Positions 41,152 to 49,709 of a stretch of 64,000 bases of DNA are shown one piece after another. The position numbers and the translations under genes were made by a program. This DNA comes from Neoroseomonas lacus (GTDB lineage Bacteria; Pseudomonadota; Alphaproteobacteria; Acetobacterales; Acetobacteraceae), in NCBI RefSeq assembly GCF_014644535.1, contig NZ_BMKW01000002.1, forward strand, positions 62,001 to 126,000. The letters run 5' to 3'. Below the pieces are notes generated by a model. That model had not been told where the DNA came from and searched no databases. It saw only the letters and a program-made list of their open reading frames with translations. Every line of letters starts with the position of its first letter. The stretch's first letter is position 1.

Positions 41152-42378
41152 ATGACCGACATCCTCGTACCAACGCTCGGTGAGAGCGTATCCACCGCAA
41201 CCGTCGCCCGCTGGCTGAAGAAGGCCGGGGAGACCGTGGCCGCCGATGAGCCGTTGGTGGAGCTTGAGACCGACAAGGTGACGGTCGAGGTCAACGCCCC
41301 CTCCGCCGGCGTGCTGGAGGCCATCGCCGTCGCCGAAGGCGCCGAGGTGGAGCCCGGCGCGGTGCTGGGGTCGATCACCGCCGGCGGTGCCGCCGGCGCG
41401 CCGAAGCCCGCCGCCCCCGCACCGGCCGCCGCCACGCCGGCGACGCCGCATGTCGAGGCCCCGCGCGCCGTGACCGGCCCGGTCGCCGTGCCCGGCACCC
41501 ATGCGCCGCTGCCCGCCGCCGCCAAGATGATGGCCGAAAAGGGCGCCACCGCTGAGGCCGTTGGCGCCGGCACCGGCAAGGATGGCCGCATTACCAAGGG
41601 CGACGTGCTCGACTACCTGGCCCGCCCGGCGCCTGTCGCCGCCACCTCCGCCGCGCCGAAGGCGGCGCGCGCCCTGGAAGCGGGCGAGGAACGCGTGAAG
41701 ATGACGCGCCTGCGCGCCACCATCGCGCGTCGCCTGAAGGAAGCGCAGAACACCGCCGCCATGCTCACCACCTTCAACGAGGTCGACATGGGCGCGGCAA
41801 TGGCGCTGCGCACCGAATACAAGGACGTCTTCGAGAAGAAGCACGGCGTGAAGCTCGGCTTCATGTCCTTCTTCGTGAAGGCCTGCGTCGCCGCGCTGAA
41901 GGAGTTCCCCGCGGTCAACGCCGAGATCGACGGCGACGAGTTCGTCTACAAGAACTTCGTCCATATGGGCATCGCGGTGGGCGGGCCGTCGGGCCTGGTC
42001 GTTCCGGTGGTGCGCCATGCCGACCAGATGTCCTTCGCCGAGATCGAGAAGACCATCGCGGGCTATGGGAAGAAGGCGCGCGACGGCGCGCTGAAGCTCG
42101 ACGAGCTCGCCGGTGGGTCCTTCACCATCACCAATGGCGGCATCTACGGCTCGCTGATGTCCACGCCGATCCTGAACCCGCCTCAATCCGGCATCCTGGG
42201 CATGCACAAGATCCAGGAACGCCCGATGGCGATTGGCGGCAAGGTAGAGATCCGGCCGATGATGTACATCGCGCTGTCCTACGACCACCGCATCGTCGAC
42301 GGGAAGGAGGCGGTCTCCTTCCTGGTACGGGTTAAGGAGAGCATCGAGGACCCGCGCCGGCTGATGCTCGACATCTGA
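41152..42378 (+). CDS. sucB: Dihydrolipoyllysine succinyltransferase (E2 of 2-oxoglutarate dehydrogenase)
   Basis: 408 residues. One lipoyl domain with the modified Lys in [20 protein letters not shown], an Ala/Pro-rich linker, the peripheral subunit-binding domain ([35 protein letters not shown]), then the catalytic domain ending in [20 protein letters not shown]. The E3 gene lpd is not in the next 20 kb. Confidence 0.97.
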   Translation: MTDILVPTLGESVSTATVARWLKKAGETVAADEPLVELETDKVTVEVNAPSAGVLEAIAVAEGAEVEPGAVLGSITAGGAAGAPKPAAPAPAAATPATPHVEAPRAVTGPVAVPGTHAPLPAAAKMMAEKGATAEAVGAGTGKDGRITKGDVLDYLARPAPVAATSAAPKAARALEAGEERVKMTRLRATIARRLKEAQNTAAMLTTFNEVDMGAAMALRTEYKDVFEKKHGVKLGFMSFFVKACVAALKEFPAVNAEIDGDEFVYKNFVHMGIAVGGPSGLVVPVVRHADQMSFAEIEKTIAGYGKKARDGALKLDELAGGSFTITNGGIYGSLMSTPILNPPQSGILGMHKIQERPMAIGGKVEIRPMMYIALSYDHRIVDGKEAVSFLVRVKESIEDPRRLMLDI

Positions 42379-42478
42379 CCCGCCAACCGTCGCCATGGAC
42401 GGGGGCGTGCCCCCCGTTGATGGGGCGGCACACCCCCGTTCATCCGGGCCTCGCGGAGCATTCCCGCGGGGCCAAGCG

Positions 42479-42508
42479 CCAAGGCCGCCCGTATCGAGGC
42501 GGCCTTGG
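42479..42508 (+). terminator. Hairpin after sucB
   Basis: Perfect 11-bp stem CCAAGGCCGCC / GGCGGCCTTGG with an 8-nt loop, about 100 bp after the sucB stop, followed by TGTTTCCC. Probably ends the suc transcript, though the T run is poor. Confidence 0.6.
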
Positions 42509-42567
42509 TGTTTCCCGCGGCTCGCACCGGGCGCGCCGCGCCATCGTCACACGCAGGAGAATCCATC

Positions 42568-42759
42568 ATGCGCAGCCGGGAAGGCCAGTTTTCCGACACA
42601 CGCCCCATCCAGCGCAGCCCCGCGGAGAAGGAAAAGCTGCTTCGCGAACTGAAGGACACGCTGGCGGGGCTGAAGCCGCACGCTTCGGCGTCGATGCGCA
42701 CCACGCTGCAGGCGCGCGTCAAGGAACTGGAAGCGGAACTCGCCGCCACGCGCCGGTAG
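42568..42759 (+). CDS. Small coiled-coil hypothetical protein
   Basis: 63 residues: SREGQFSDTRPIQRSPAEKE, KLLRELKDTLAGLKPHASAS, MRTTLQARVKELEAELAATR. Charged, mostly helical, the C-terminal 40 residues likely a coiled coil. CAGGAGAA precedes the ATG, and codon use resembles neighbouring genes, so it looks real. Function unknown. Its TAG stop is the start of repeat C2. Confidence 0.6.
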   Translation: MRSREGQFSDTRPIQRSPAEKEKLLRELKDTLAGLKPHASASMRTTLQARVKELEAELAATRR

Positions 42760-42860
42760 AGCGTGATGGCCGCAGGTGCGAATGCACCGGAGGTCTGAAT
42801 CACGCGATCGAACAAACAGTTGGATCGAGGTTGGTGAACGAAGTGAACCAATCGCGCTCT
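42757..42860 (+). repeat. Dispersed repeat family C, copy C2 (starts in a stop codon)
   Basis: Starts TAGAGCGTGATGGC like C1. Stem GCGTGA/TCACGC encloses GGTGC-GAAT-GCACC; the second part is a different hairpin (GGTTGGT / ACCAATC, ending CGCGCTC). The TAG is the stop of the small gene at 42568. Confidence 0.7.
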
Positions 42861-42872
42861 GATGGCGACCAT

Positions 42873-42895
42873 GGAGAGGGGCGCCGCCCCTCTCC
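42873..42895. repeat. Lone family A end hairpin
   Basis: Perfect 10-bp stem GGAGAGGGGC-GCC-GCCCCTCTCC, identical in layout to the outer hairpins of the family A elements but without the rest of the unit. It directly follows repeat C2. The remainder of the gap up to 43056 shows no gene. Confidence 0.65.
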
Positions 42896-43056
42896 GCACC
42901 GCGTCCGCACCGAGGGCGCGGAAAGCGGCGGCCCCTCCGCGTGAGGGCCGCGTGAATAGTTGCACCAGCCCCCACACGCCCTGAACCACTTCAGCGCCAG
43001 GCGATGCATCCGTCCCTAGCTTCCGCCCGTAAGGCCTGTCGAGGCTGGAGGACGCC

Positions 43057-43449
43057 ATGGCTCCGATCATTCGCACCGCCCTGACACTGCTGCTCGGCGC
43101 CGCGCCGATGGTCGGCGCCTCGGCCAACCCCCTCGCCGGCACCTGGCGCGCTACGCAGGGCGGCCAGTCGGTCGAGATCACCCTCTCCCCCGATGGTGCC
43201 TTCGCCCGCCGCGACCGCGCCCCGGACGGGACGGCGATGACGGTCTCCGGCCATTGGACGCTGAACGGTTCCGGCCCCTGGCTGCGCCTCGTGGTCGAGG
43301 ATTGGGCGCCGCGCCGCGCCTGCGGCCTGTTCGGCTGCACCGACATCCGCATGCTGCCCGGCGAGACCTATCGCTACATCCTGCGCGACGGTGATCGGCT
43401 GATGCTCGAGGACACCGGCGGGCGCACCGAATTCCAGCGGGCGAGTTGA
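43057..43449 (+). CDS. Secreted hypothetical protein
   Basis: 130 residues. Signal peptide (IIRTALTLLLGAAPMVGASA, cleavage after ASA), then a compact beta-rich domain: NPLAGTWRATQGGQSVEITL, GHWTLNGSGPWLRLVVEDWA, and a Cys pair (RRACGLFGCTDI). The 'L.GTWR...' opening resembles small lipocalin-like or DUF2147-like periplasmic proteins, but I cannot name it. Four bases precede the next gene, so the two are probably co-transcribed. Confidence 0.6.
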   Translation: MAPIIRTALTLLLGAAPMVGASANPLAGTWRATQGGQSVEITLSPDGAFARRDRAPDGTAMTVSGHWTLNGSGPWLRLVVEDWAPRRACGLFGCTDIRMLPGETYRYILRDGDRLMLEDTGGRTEFQRAS

Positions 43450-43453
43450 CGCC

Positions 43454-44107
43454 ATGAGCATCACCCCCGAATCCCTCGACCCCGCCTTCGCCCTGGCCGT
43501 CGACCGCGAGCAAGGCCGCGCCGGCTTCGGCGCCCTGCTGGCCCGCGCCGACCTGTCGGCCGCTACCGGCGCCGAGTTGCGCCGCCGCTACGATGAACCG
43601 CACCGCGCCTATCACGACGCGGCACATGTCGGGCTGATGTGGCTGCGCCACCTGATGCATGGCGGCGACCCGGGCGACCGCGACATGGCGCTCGCCATCC
43701 TGTTCCATGACGCGGTGTACGAGCCGCTGGCGCGCGACAATGAGGCACGCTCCGCCGACCTGGCCGCGCGGCTGGTGCGCGGCGATACCGGCTGGGTGCA
43801 GGCGGCGATCATCGCCACGGCCGACCACCTTGCCTATGCCGGACCGGATTGCCGCGTGCTGCGGCTGCTCGACCTCGACCTGACGCCGCTGGCCGAGGCG
43901 CCTGAGGTCTTCGCCCGCAACACCGCGCTGTTGCGGCACGAATACACCGCGGTCGCCGAGCCAGCCTGGCGAGCCGGCCGCGGCCGGGTGCTGGCGCGTT
44001 TCCTGGCGGCCGACCGGCTGTTCCGCACGCGCATGTCGGCGATCTACGAAGCGCCGGCGCGCGCCAACCTCACGGCGGAGATCGCAGCGCTGTCATCGGC
44101 GGCATGA
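43454..44107 (+). CDS. Predicted metal-dependent HD-superfamily phosphohydrolase
   Basis: 217 residues. HD-type metal ligands in HRAYHDAAHVGLMWL and AILFHDAVYEPLARDNEARS; this spacing matches the conserved 'predicted metal-dependent HD superfamily phosphohydrolase' group (COG4339). Biological substrate unknown. Its 3' end overlaps the convergent membrane-protein gene by 38 bp. Confidence 0.8.
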   Translation: MSITPESLDPAFALAVDREQGRAGFGALLARADLSAATGAELRRRYDEPHRAYHDAAHVGLMWLRHLMHGGDPGDRDMALAILFHDAVYEPLARDNEARSADLAARLVRGDTGWVQAAIIATADHLAYAGPDCRVLRLLDLDLTPLAEAPEVFARNTALLRHEYTAVAEPAWRAGRGRVLARFLAADRLFRTRMSAIYEAPARANLTAEIAALSSAA

Positions 44108-44723
44108 AGCGAAAGGCGCTGGCCGTCACCAGGCCGAGCGCCAGCCCCTCGAGCACGGCGCCGACCACGATCGGGACAAGCTCAACACCCATCAGGCCGA
44201 GCACCCAGCGCAGGCTGGCCACCACGGAAGCCAGCACCCAGCCGAGCGTGACCAGCCACACCCAGCGGCTGCGCGCCTCGACAATCCCGTCGAGCACGAG
44301 GCCCTGCCCCAGGCCATAGAGCAACCCGCCGAACAACCCCGAGATCAGCGGGCCGGCCAGCATGAAGGCCAGCACCGGAATGCTCTCGAACTGCAGCATC
44401 AGCAGCCCGTAGGTCGCCATGCCGACCAGCGCGGCGAGGTAGCCGGCCACCGCCGTCGCGCCGATCCACCGCAGCGACGACAGCCGCGGATAGAGCCGGC
44501 GCAGCGCCCAGGCCTGCGCGCCGCCAAGGCACCCGCCGACGACCGCGCCGCCCAGCGCGCGGAGCGCCATCGCCGGCACGCCGACGTGATACCCCGCCGG
44601 CAGCAGGTCGCGCATCAGCATCACGCCCCACAACGTGGCGAGCGGCAGCCCAACACCAAGCCCGGCCACGCAGGCCAGGAGCCATCGCGTGGTTGTGCCG
44701 GCCGGTGGTGTCCAGCCGGCCAT
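44070..44723 (-). CDS. Multi-pass membrane protein of unknown function
   Basis: 217 residues with about six hydrophobic helices: LLACVAGLGVGLPLATLWGV, ALGGAVVGGCLGGAQAWALR, AGYLAALVGMATYGLLML, ISGLFGGLLYGLGQGLVLDG, LVTLGWVLASVVASL, VVGAVLEGLALGLVTASAF. Glycine-rich helices but no transporter motif I recognise. Three bases separate its ATG from the hyuA stop, so it is probably the last gene of the hyu operon. Confidence 0.6.
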   Translation of the reverse strand: MAGWTPPAGTTTRWLLACVAGLGVGLPLATLWGVMLMRDLLPAGYHVGVPAMALRALGGAVVGGCLGGAQAWALRRLYPRLSSLRWIGATAVAGYLAALVGMATYGLLMLQFESIPVLAFMLAGPLISGLFGGLLYGLGQGLVLDGIVEARSRWVWLVTLGWVLASVVASLRWVLGLMGVELVPIVVGAVLEGLALGLVTASAFRFMPPMTALRSPP

Positions 44724-44726
44724 ACC

Positions 44727-46781
44727 TCATGCCTCCTCGGGCAAGGTCACCGTCACCCAGCCACGGCCGTCCATCTGCGCGACGTCGCCGGCCAGCAACA
44801 GGACGGTGGTGGTGTCGCTTTCGATGATCGCCGGCCCGGCGACCTCCTGGCCGGGGGCGAGCGCCACGAAGTCGTAAACCGCCAGGTCCTGCTCGGCGCC
44901 GCCAAGCCGTGCCCGGCGCGTCGCGAAGGGCGCGGCCGGCGCGCCACCGGCGGTGGCCTGCGGCGCCGACATCGGCGGCAGCCGCCCGATCACCGCGAGG
45001 CGGGCATTGACCAGCACCACCTCCTCCTCGCGAAGCGCGTAGGTGAACAGGCCCTCATGCCGCGCGTGGAAGGCGTCCGTCACGCGGCCGGTCAGGCCCG
45101 GCGTGTCCCAGTCCACATCCTCGAGCGGCACGGCGATCTCGAAGACCTGTTCGCCGTAGCGCATGTCGGCCGCGCGCTTCGTCTCGACTTCGCCGCCGAA
45201 CCAGGAGGCGACGCGGGCCCGGCCTTCGGCTTCCAGCCCGGCCCAGATGCTGCGCAGCGTGGCATCGTCCGGCACGCCGCCGGTGTCGATCTCGCTGCGC
45301 GCCATCTCGTAGCGCAAATCGGTGTGCAGCATCCCCCAGGCCGACAGCCCGGCGGCGAAGACCGGCACAGCGACGCGCCGCATGCCGAGTTCCCGCGCCA
45401 CCGCCGAGGCATGCAGCCCCGCCGCGCCACCGAAGGCGAGCAGCGTGAAGTCGCGCGGGTCGACGCCGCGGCGCACGGTCGCGACACGGATGCCATCGGC
45501 CATGCGCACGTTGGCCAAGCGATGAACGCCCTCGGCCGTCGCCATCGCATCGATGCCAAGCGTCGCCCCCAGCCGTTCGAAGGCCGCCAGCGCGCCCTCG
45601 CGGTCAAGCTTGCGCGCCCCGCCAAGGAAGTTCGCGGCATCTAGATAGCCGAGCACCAAGTTGGCGTCAGTGACGGCGGGCTCGGTGCCGCCCTGGCCAT
45701 AGGCTACCGGCCCCGGAACGGCACCGGCGCTGCGTGGCCCGACCTGCAGCGTGCCGGCGGCGCCGACATGGCCGATCGACCCACCGCCGGCACCGAGCGT
45801 GACGATATCGAGGCTCTCCAGCGCGATGCGTTCCCCGGCGACGGTGCGGCCGCGGCCCAGCGCCGCCTCGCCTGCCTGCACCAGCGCGATATCGGTGGAG
45901 GTGCCGCCTACATCGAAGGTGATGAGGTCGTCGCCCAACCCGCGTTCGGCCAACGCGACACCCGCCGCGACACCGCCCGCCGGGCCGGACAGCGCGGTGC
46001 CGGCGGCGAGGCGCGCGGCTTCCTCGACCGGCGCGACGCCGCCATGGGACAGGATGACGAAGACCGGGCCGGAATAGCCGGCTTCCGCCAGCCGCCCGCG
46101 CAGCCGCGCAAGATACCGTGACACCACCGGCCCGACATAGGCGTTCACGCAGGCTGTCGAGAAGCGCTCGAATTCCTTGATCTGCGGCAGCACTTCCGCC
46201 GACGTCGTGACGAACACGCCCGGCAGCGCGGCGCGCACCGCCTCAGCGGCTGCGCGTTCGTGGCTGTCGTCGCGCCAGGAATGCAGGAAGCAGATCGCCA
46301 CCGCCTCGACCTGTTCGGCCTTCAGCGTGGCGATGGCGGCATCGAGCGAGGCACGGTCCAGCGCCACTTCCACTCGCCCATCCGGGCGGATGCGTTCGGC
46401 CACCGGCAGGCGCAGCCGGCGCGGCACCAGCGCGGGCGCCGCGGGCAGGCGAAGGTTGTAGCGTTCCGGCTTCAGCCCCTCGCGCATTTCGATGACGTCG
46501 CGATGGCCTTCCGTCGTCAGCATGGCCACGTGCGCGCCCTTGCGTTCCAGCAGCGCGTTGGTCGCGACCGTGGTGCCATGGACGATGCGTTCAGTTCGCG
46601 CGAGCAGGTCGGGCAGCGCCAGCCCGAGCCGCCCCGCCAGCACGACCAGGCCATTCACCACGCCCTCGCTCTGGTCGGCCGGCGTGGAGGACGCCTTGGC
46701 AAGGGTCGTGACGCCATCAGCGGCCACGCAAACCACATCGGTAAAGGTGCCGCCGACATCGACGCCGATACGGTAGGTCAT
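44727..46781 (-). CDS. hyuA: Hydantoinase/oxoprolinase subunit A
   Basis: 684 residues. ATP-binding actin-like fold: RIGVDVGGTFTDVVCVAADG at the N terminus and ITFDVGGTSTDIALVQAGEA in the central Hydantoinase_A domain; RTERIVHGTTVATNALLERK, and LSGPAGGVAAG. Works with HyuB to hydrolyse 5-membered cyclic amides (N-methylhydantoin, 5-oxoproline or similar) with ATP. Unusually, hyuB comes first and 160 bp with an inverted pair of family B repeats separates the two subunits. Confidence 0.92.
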   Translation of the reverse strand: MTYRIGVDVGGTFTDVVCVAADGVTTLAKASSTPADQSEGVVNGLVVLAGRLGLALPDLLARTERIVHGTTVATNALLERKGAHVAMLTTEGHRDVIEMREGLKPERYNLRLPAAPALVPRRLRLPVAERIRPDGRVEVALDRASLDAAIATLKAEQVEAVAICFLHSWRDDSHERAAAEAVRAALPGVFVTTSAEVLPQIKEFERFSTACVNAYVGPVVSRYLARLRGRLAEAGYSGPVFVILSHGGVAPVEEAARLAAGTALSGPAGGVAAGVALAERGLGDDLITFDVGGTSTDIALVQAGEAALGRGRTVAGERIALESLDIVTLGAGGGSIGHVGAAGTLQVGPRSAGAVPGPVAYGQGGTEPAVTDANLVLGYLDAANFLGGARKLDREGALAAFERLGATLGIDAMATAEGVHRLANVRMADGIRVATVRRGVDPRDFTLLAFGGAAGLHASAVARELGMRRVAVPVFAAGLSAWGMLHTDLRYEMARSEIDTGGVPDDATLRSIWAGLEAEGRARVASWFGGEVETKRAADMRYGEQVFEIAVPLEDVDWDTPGLTGRVTDAFHARHEGLFTYALREEEVVLVNARLAVIGRLPPMSAPQATAGGAPAAPFATRRARLGGAEQDLAVYDFVALAPGQEVAGPAIIESDTTTVLLLAGDVAQMDGRGWVTVTLPEEA

Positions 46782-46798
46782 GCAGAAGGTCCTGAAAA

Positions 46799-46935
46799 AA
46801 GGAAGGTCGGGGGAGAGAACTCCCCCGAGCCCCCTCCTTTTTCTATCTGTTGGTGATCAACCGCGGAGGCGGGGCGCCAAGTGACAAAAAAAGGAGGGGG
46901 GTTCGGGGGGAGTTCCCTCCCCCCGACCTTCTGCC
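46799..46935. repeat. Inverted pair of terminator-like repeats, family B (B2 and B3)
   Basis: B2 (plus, 46799-46845): GGGGGAG-AGAA-CTCCCCC then GAGCCCCCTCC and T5. B3 (minus, 46885-46935): the same block with one more G in the stem and T7. They point at each other. Between them lies a short GGTGATCAACC palindrome. B3 immediately follows the hyuB stop and precedes hyuA on the coding strand. Confidence 0.65.
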
Positions 46936-46941
46936 CCGCCC

Positions 46942-48585
46942 TCATAGCAACCCCTCCTCGGCATCGCGCGCGCGCGCTGCCGGGTCGCGCTTCTCCGGCG
47001 GCCCCCATCCACCGCCACCACCGGCGCGCACATGCAACGTGTCGCCAGGGGCCAGCGGAATGCCGACCTCCTTGGTCTTCAGATCGCGTGACGTCCCATC
47101 CGCCCGGTCCAGCGTGTAATGGTGCGGCGCGCCGTCGCGCCCGCCGAGCATCCCCGCCGCGCCATAGCGCACACCATCACCCGCCGTGTTCGCCACGGAA
47201 GGGCCATCCGTCTCCAGCCGCATTACCAACTCACCACCCAGCCCGCCGCGATACGTCCCATCCCCCGCGCTGCCGGGGCGGAATTCATGCTTGGCGAAGA
47301 ACAGCGGAAAGCGCGCCTCCGCCATCTCGACGGACCCAAATTTCAGCCCGCCGGCCGAATGCCATTCGCCCGCCGTGGACCAGCCATCGCCGCCCGATGA
47401 CCCACCGCCGCCCGGCCGCGCATGGAACAGATGCCACACGAAAGACCGGCCCGGGCGCCGTGCATCGCTGCCCTTGATCGCCACGCGGAAGCGTCGCCCC
47501 CAGCCGCCCATCGCGCGGTCCGGGCAGGCATTGGCCAGCGCCTTGACCACCGCCTCGACGATCTCGTTCGAGCAATGGGAGGTGCACATCGTCACCGGCG
47601 CACCCTCGCGCGGCAGCACGATGGTGCCTTCCTTGGCAATGATCTCGATGGGCCGGAAGCAGCCATCGTTCTTCGCCACCTCCGGGTCGAGCAGGAAGGC
47701 GATCGCCATGCGCACCGCGCTCGCCGTGTTCGGCCAGGAGGAATTGAGGAAGGACGGCACCTGCGGCGCGGAGTCCGACAGATCCACGGTGATCGCGTCG
47801 CCCTGCTTCGTCACCGTCGCGCGAATCGCGATGTCGTTGTGGCCGAAGCCGTCATCATCGAGGAACGCCTCGCCCTTCCAGGTGCCATCCTTCCAGGTGG
47901 CGATGATGCGTCGCGCATGCGCTTCCGACAGCGTCAGGATGGCGGCCGCCGCGGCCTCGGTCTCCGCCGCGCCGTGCTTGTCGAGCACGCTCAGCAGCCG
48001 CTTCTCACCCAGATGCGCCGCGCCGATCATCGCCATCAGGTCGCCGCGCACCTCACGCGGCAGACGCGTATTGGTGACGATCATGCGCACCAGGTCGGGC
48101 CGCGCGACGCGTCCCTGCCCCAGCAGGATCGGCGGCAACCGCAGCCCTTCCTGGAAGATCTCAGTGGCGGCGGGGTTGTAGGCGCCATGCGTGCCGCCGC
48201 CGATATCCGTGTGATGCGCGCGCACCACCGAATAGAACATCAGACAACCCTCGGCGAAGACCGGCACGATGATCGTCAGGTCCGGTAGATGCGACCCGCC
48301 ATGATAGGGGTCGTTCAGCAGGTAGATGTCGCCCTCGGCGATGACGTCACCGAAGGCCTCGACCACCGCCTGCACCGCGAAGGGCATCGCACCCACATGG
48401 ATCGGGATGTGGTCCGCCTGGGCGAGCAGCCGCGCCCCGCTGTCGCACAGCGCGATCGAGAAATCGCGCGAGGAGTTCAGGATCTGGGAATAGGCGGTGC
48501 GCAGCATCGCCTCTCCCATTTCCTCGACAATGGCGCGGAAGCGGTTGTCGAGGACGGAGAGCGTGACGGGGTCTGGGGCGGTCAT
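46942..48585 (-). CDS. hyuB: Hydantoinase/oxoprolinase subunit B
   Basis: 547 residues. Hydantoinase_B hallmarks: RFRAIVEEMGEAMLRTAYSQ, SSRDFSIALCDSGARLLAQA, IYLLNDPYHGGSHLPDLTII, HHTDIGGGTHGAYN, VTMCTSHCSNEIVEAVVKAL. Partner of HyuA. The start at 48585 has AGAGG about 10 nt upstream. Divergent from the SMP-30 gene; the 99-bp gap must hold both promoters. Confidence 0.92.
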   Translation of the reverse strand: MTAPDPVTLSVLDNRFRAIVEEMGEAMLRTAYSQILNSSRDFSIALCDSGARLLAQADHIPIHVGAMPFAVQAVVEAFGDVIAEGDIYLLNDPYHGGSHLPDLTIIVPVFAEGCLMFYSVVRAHHTDIGGGTHGAYNPAATEIFQEGLRLPPILLGQGRVARPDLVRMIVTNTRLPREVRGDLMAMIGAAHLGEKRLLSVLDKHGAAETEAAAAAILTLSEAHARRIIATWKDGTWKGEAFLDDDGFGHNDIAIRATVTKQGDAITVDLSDSAPQVPSFLNSSWPNTASAVRMAIAFLLDPEVAKNDGCFRPIEIIAKEGTIVLPREGAPVTMCTSHCSNEIVEAVVKALANACPDRAMGGWGRRFRVAIKGSDARRPGRSFVWHLFHARPGGGGSSGGDGWSTAGEWHSAGGLKFGSVEMAEARFPLFFAKHEFRPGSAGDGTYRGGLGGELVMRLETDGPSVANTAGDGVRYGAAGMLGGRDGAPHHYTLDRADGTSRDLKTKEVGIPLAPGDTLHVRAGGGGGWGPPEKRDPAARARDAEEGLL

Positions 48586-48684
48586 GACCGTGAAGCCTCT
48601 GTTGCAGCGCACATGGCGTCAAGCCTTCGCAGCACGCCCGGTCCGCGCCATCATGGGCACCAAGTCCAAGGGAAAGAATCCACC

Positions 48685-49623
48685 ATGACCGTCACCGTCG
48701 ACGCACCCGATCTGCGCATCGTCACTGAGGGGCTGCGCTTTCCCGAAGGCCCGGTCTGCATGCCGGACGGCTCGGTGGCGCTGGTTGAGATCGAGGCGCG
48801 GCGCATCACCCGCGTCGCACAGAACGGCACCAAGAGCACCATCGCGACCGTCACCGGCGCGCCGAACGGGCTGGCCCTCGGCCCGAACGGGTTGCTCTAT
48901 GTCTGCAACAATGGCGGCTTCTCCTGGCACGAGGAACCGGGCCTGCTGCGCCCCGGCTTCCAGGCGGCGGATTATTCGGGCGGCCGCATCGAGACCGTCG
49001 ACCCCGCCACCGGCGCAGTCGAGACGCTCTACCGCACTGTCGATGGTCGCCCGCTGCGCGGCCCCAACGACCTGATGTTCGATGCCCATGGCGGCTTCTG
49101 GTTCTCCGACCTCGGCAAGGTGCGCGCGCGCGACCGCGACCATGGTGGCGCCTATTGGGGCGCGGCCGATGGCTCGAAGGTGGTCGAGGCCGCCTTCCCG
49201 GTCTTCGGTGGCGCCAACGGCATCGGCATCAGCCCCGACGGCAAGACGGTCTATGTCGCCGAAACCGAGACCGGCCGGCTCTGGGCCTGGGACGTGGAAG
49301 CACCGGGCGTGCTGAAGAAGGAACCCTGGCCGTCCTCCAATGGCGGCCGTGTGCTCTGCCAGTTCCCCGGCTATCGCCGGCTCGACAGCCTGGCGATCGC
49401 TGCCTCGGGGAACATCATCGTCGCCACGCTCGTCGCCGGCGAGATCACCACCGTCTCGCCCGCCGGCGAGATCCTGCGTGTGGTGAAGATGCCCGAGCGC
49501 ATGCCGACGAATATCTGCTTCGGCGGCGCTGACATGCGCACCGCCTACATCACGCTGTCGACCAGCGGAAAGCTAGTCGCGATGCAATGGGACGAGCCGG
49601 GTTTCCGCCTGCCGCACGGTTGA
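48685..49623 (+). CDS. SMP-30/gluconolactonase-family lactonase
   Basis: 312 residues with the six-bladed propeller features: GLRFPEGPVCMPDGSVALVE, APNGLALGPNGLLYVCNNGG, LRGPNDLMFDAHGGFWFSDL (metal-ligand Asn/Asp), GANGIGISPDGKTVYVAETE. Likely hydrolyses a sugar-acid or other lactone. AAGGGAAAG precedes the ATG. Starts a transcript that probably continues into the ABC importer genes. Confidence 0.88.
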   Translation: MTVTVDAPDLRIVTEGLRFPEGPVCMPDGSVALVEIEARRITRVAQNGTKSTIATVTGAPNGLALGPNGLLYVCNNGGFSWHEEPGLLRPGFQAADYSGGRIETVDPATGAVETLYRTVDGRPLRGPNDLMFDAHGGFWFSDLGKVRARDRDHGGAYWGAADGSKVVEAAFPVFGGANGIGISPDGKTVYVAETETGRLWAWDVEAPGVLKKEPWPSSNGGRVLCQFPGYRRLDSLAIAASGNIIVATLVAGEITTVSPAGEILRVVKMPERMPTNICFGGADMRTAYITLSTSGKLVAMQWDEPGFRLPHG

Positions 49624-49709
49624 CAGCCCGCCCGTCGCGGGCCGACACCTTAGCTCTGCAAATGAACCGGCGCCCGTGCAGGCGCCGGACCCTCGAGGGA
49701 GAACGATCC

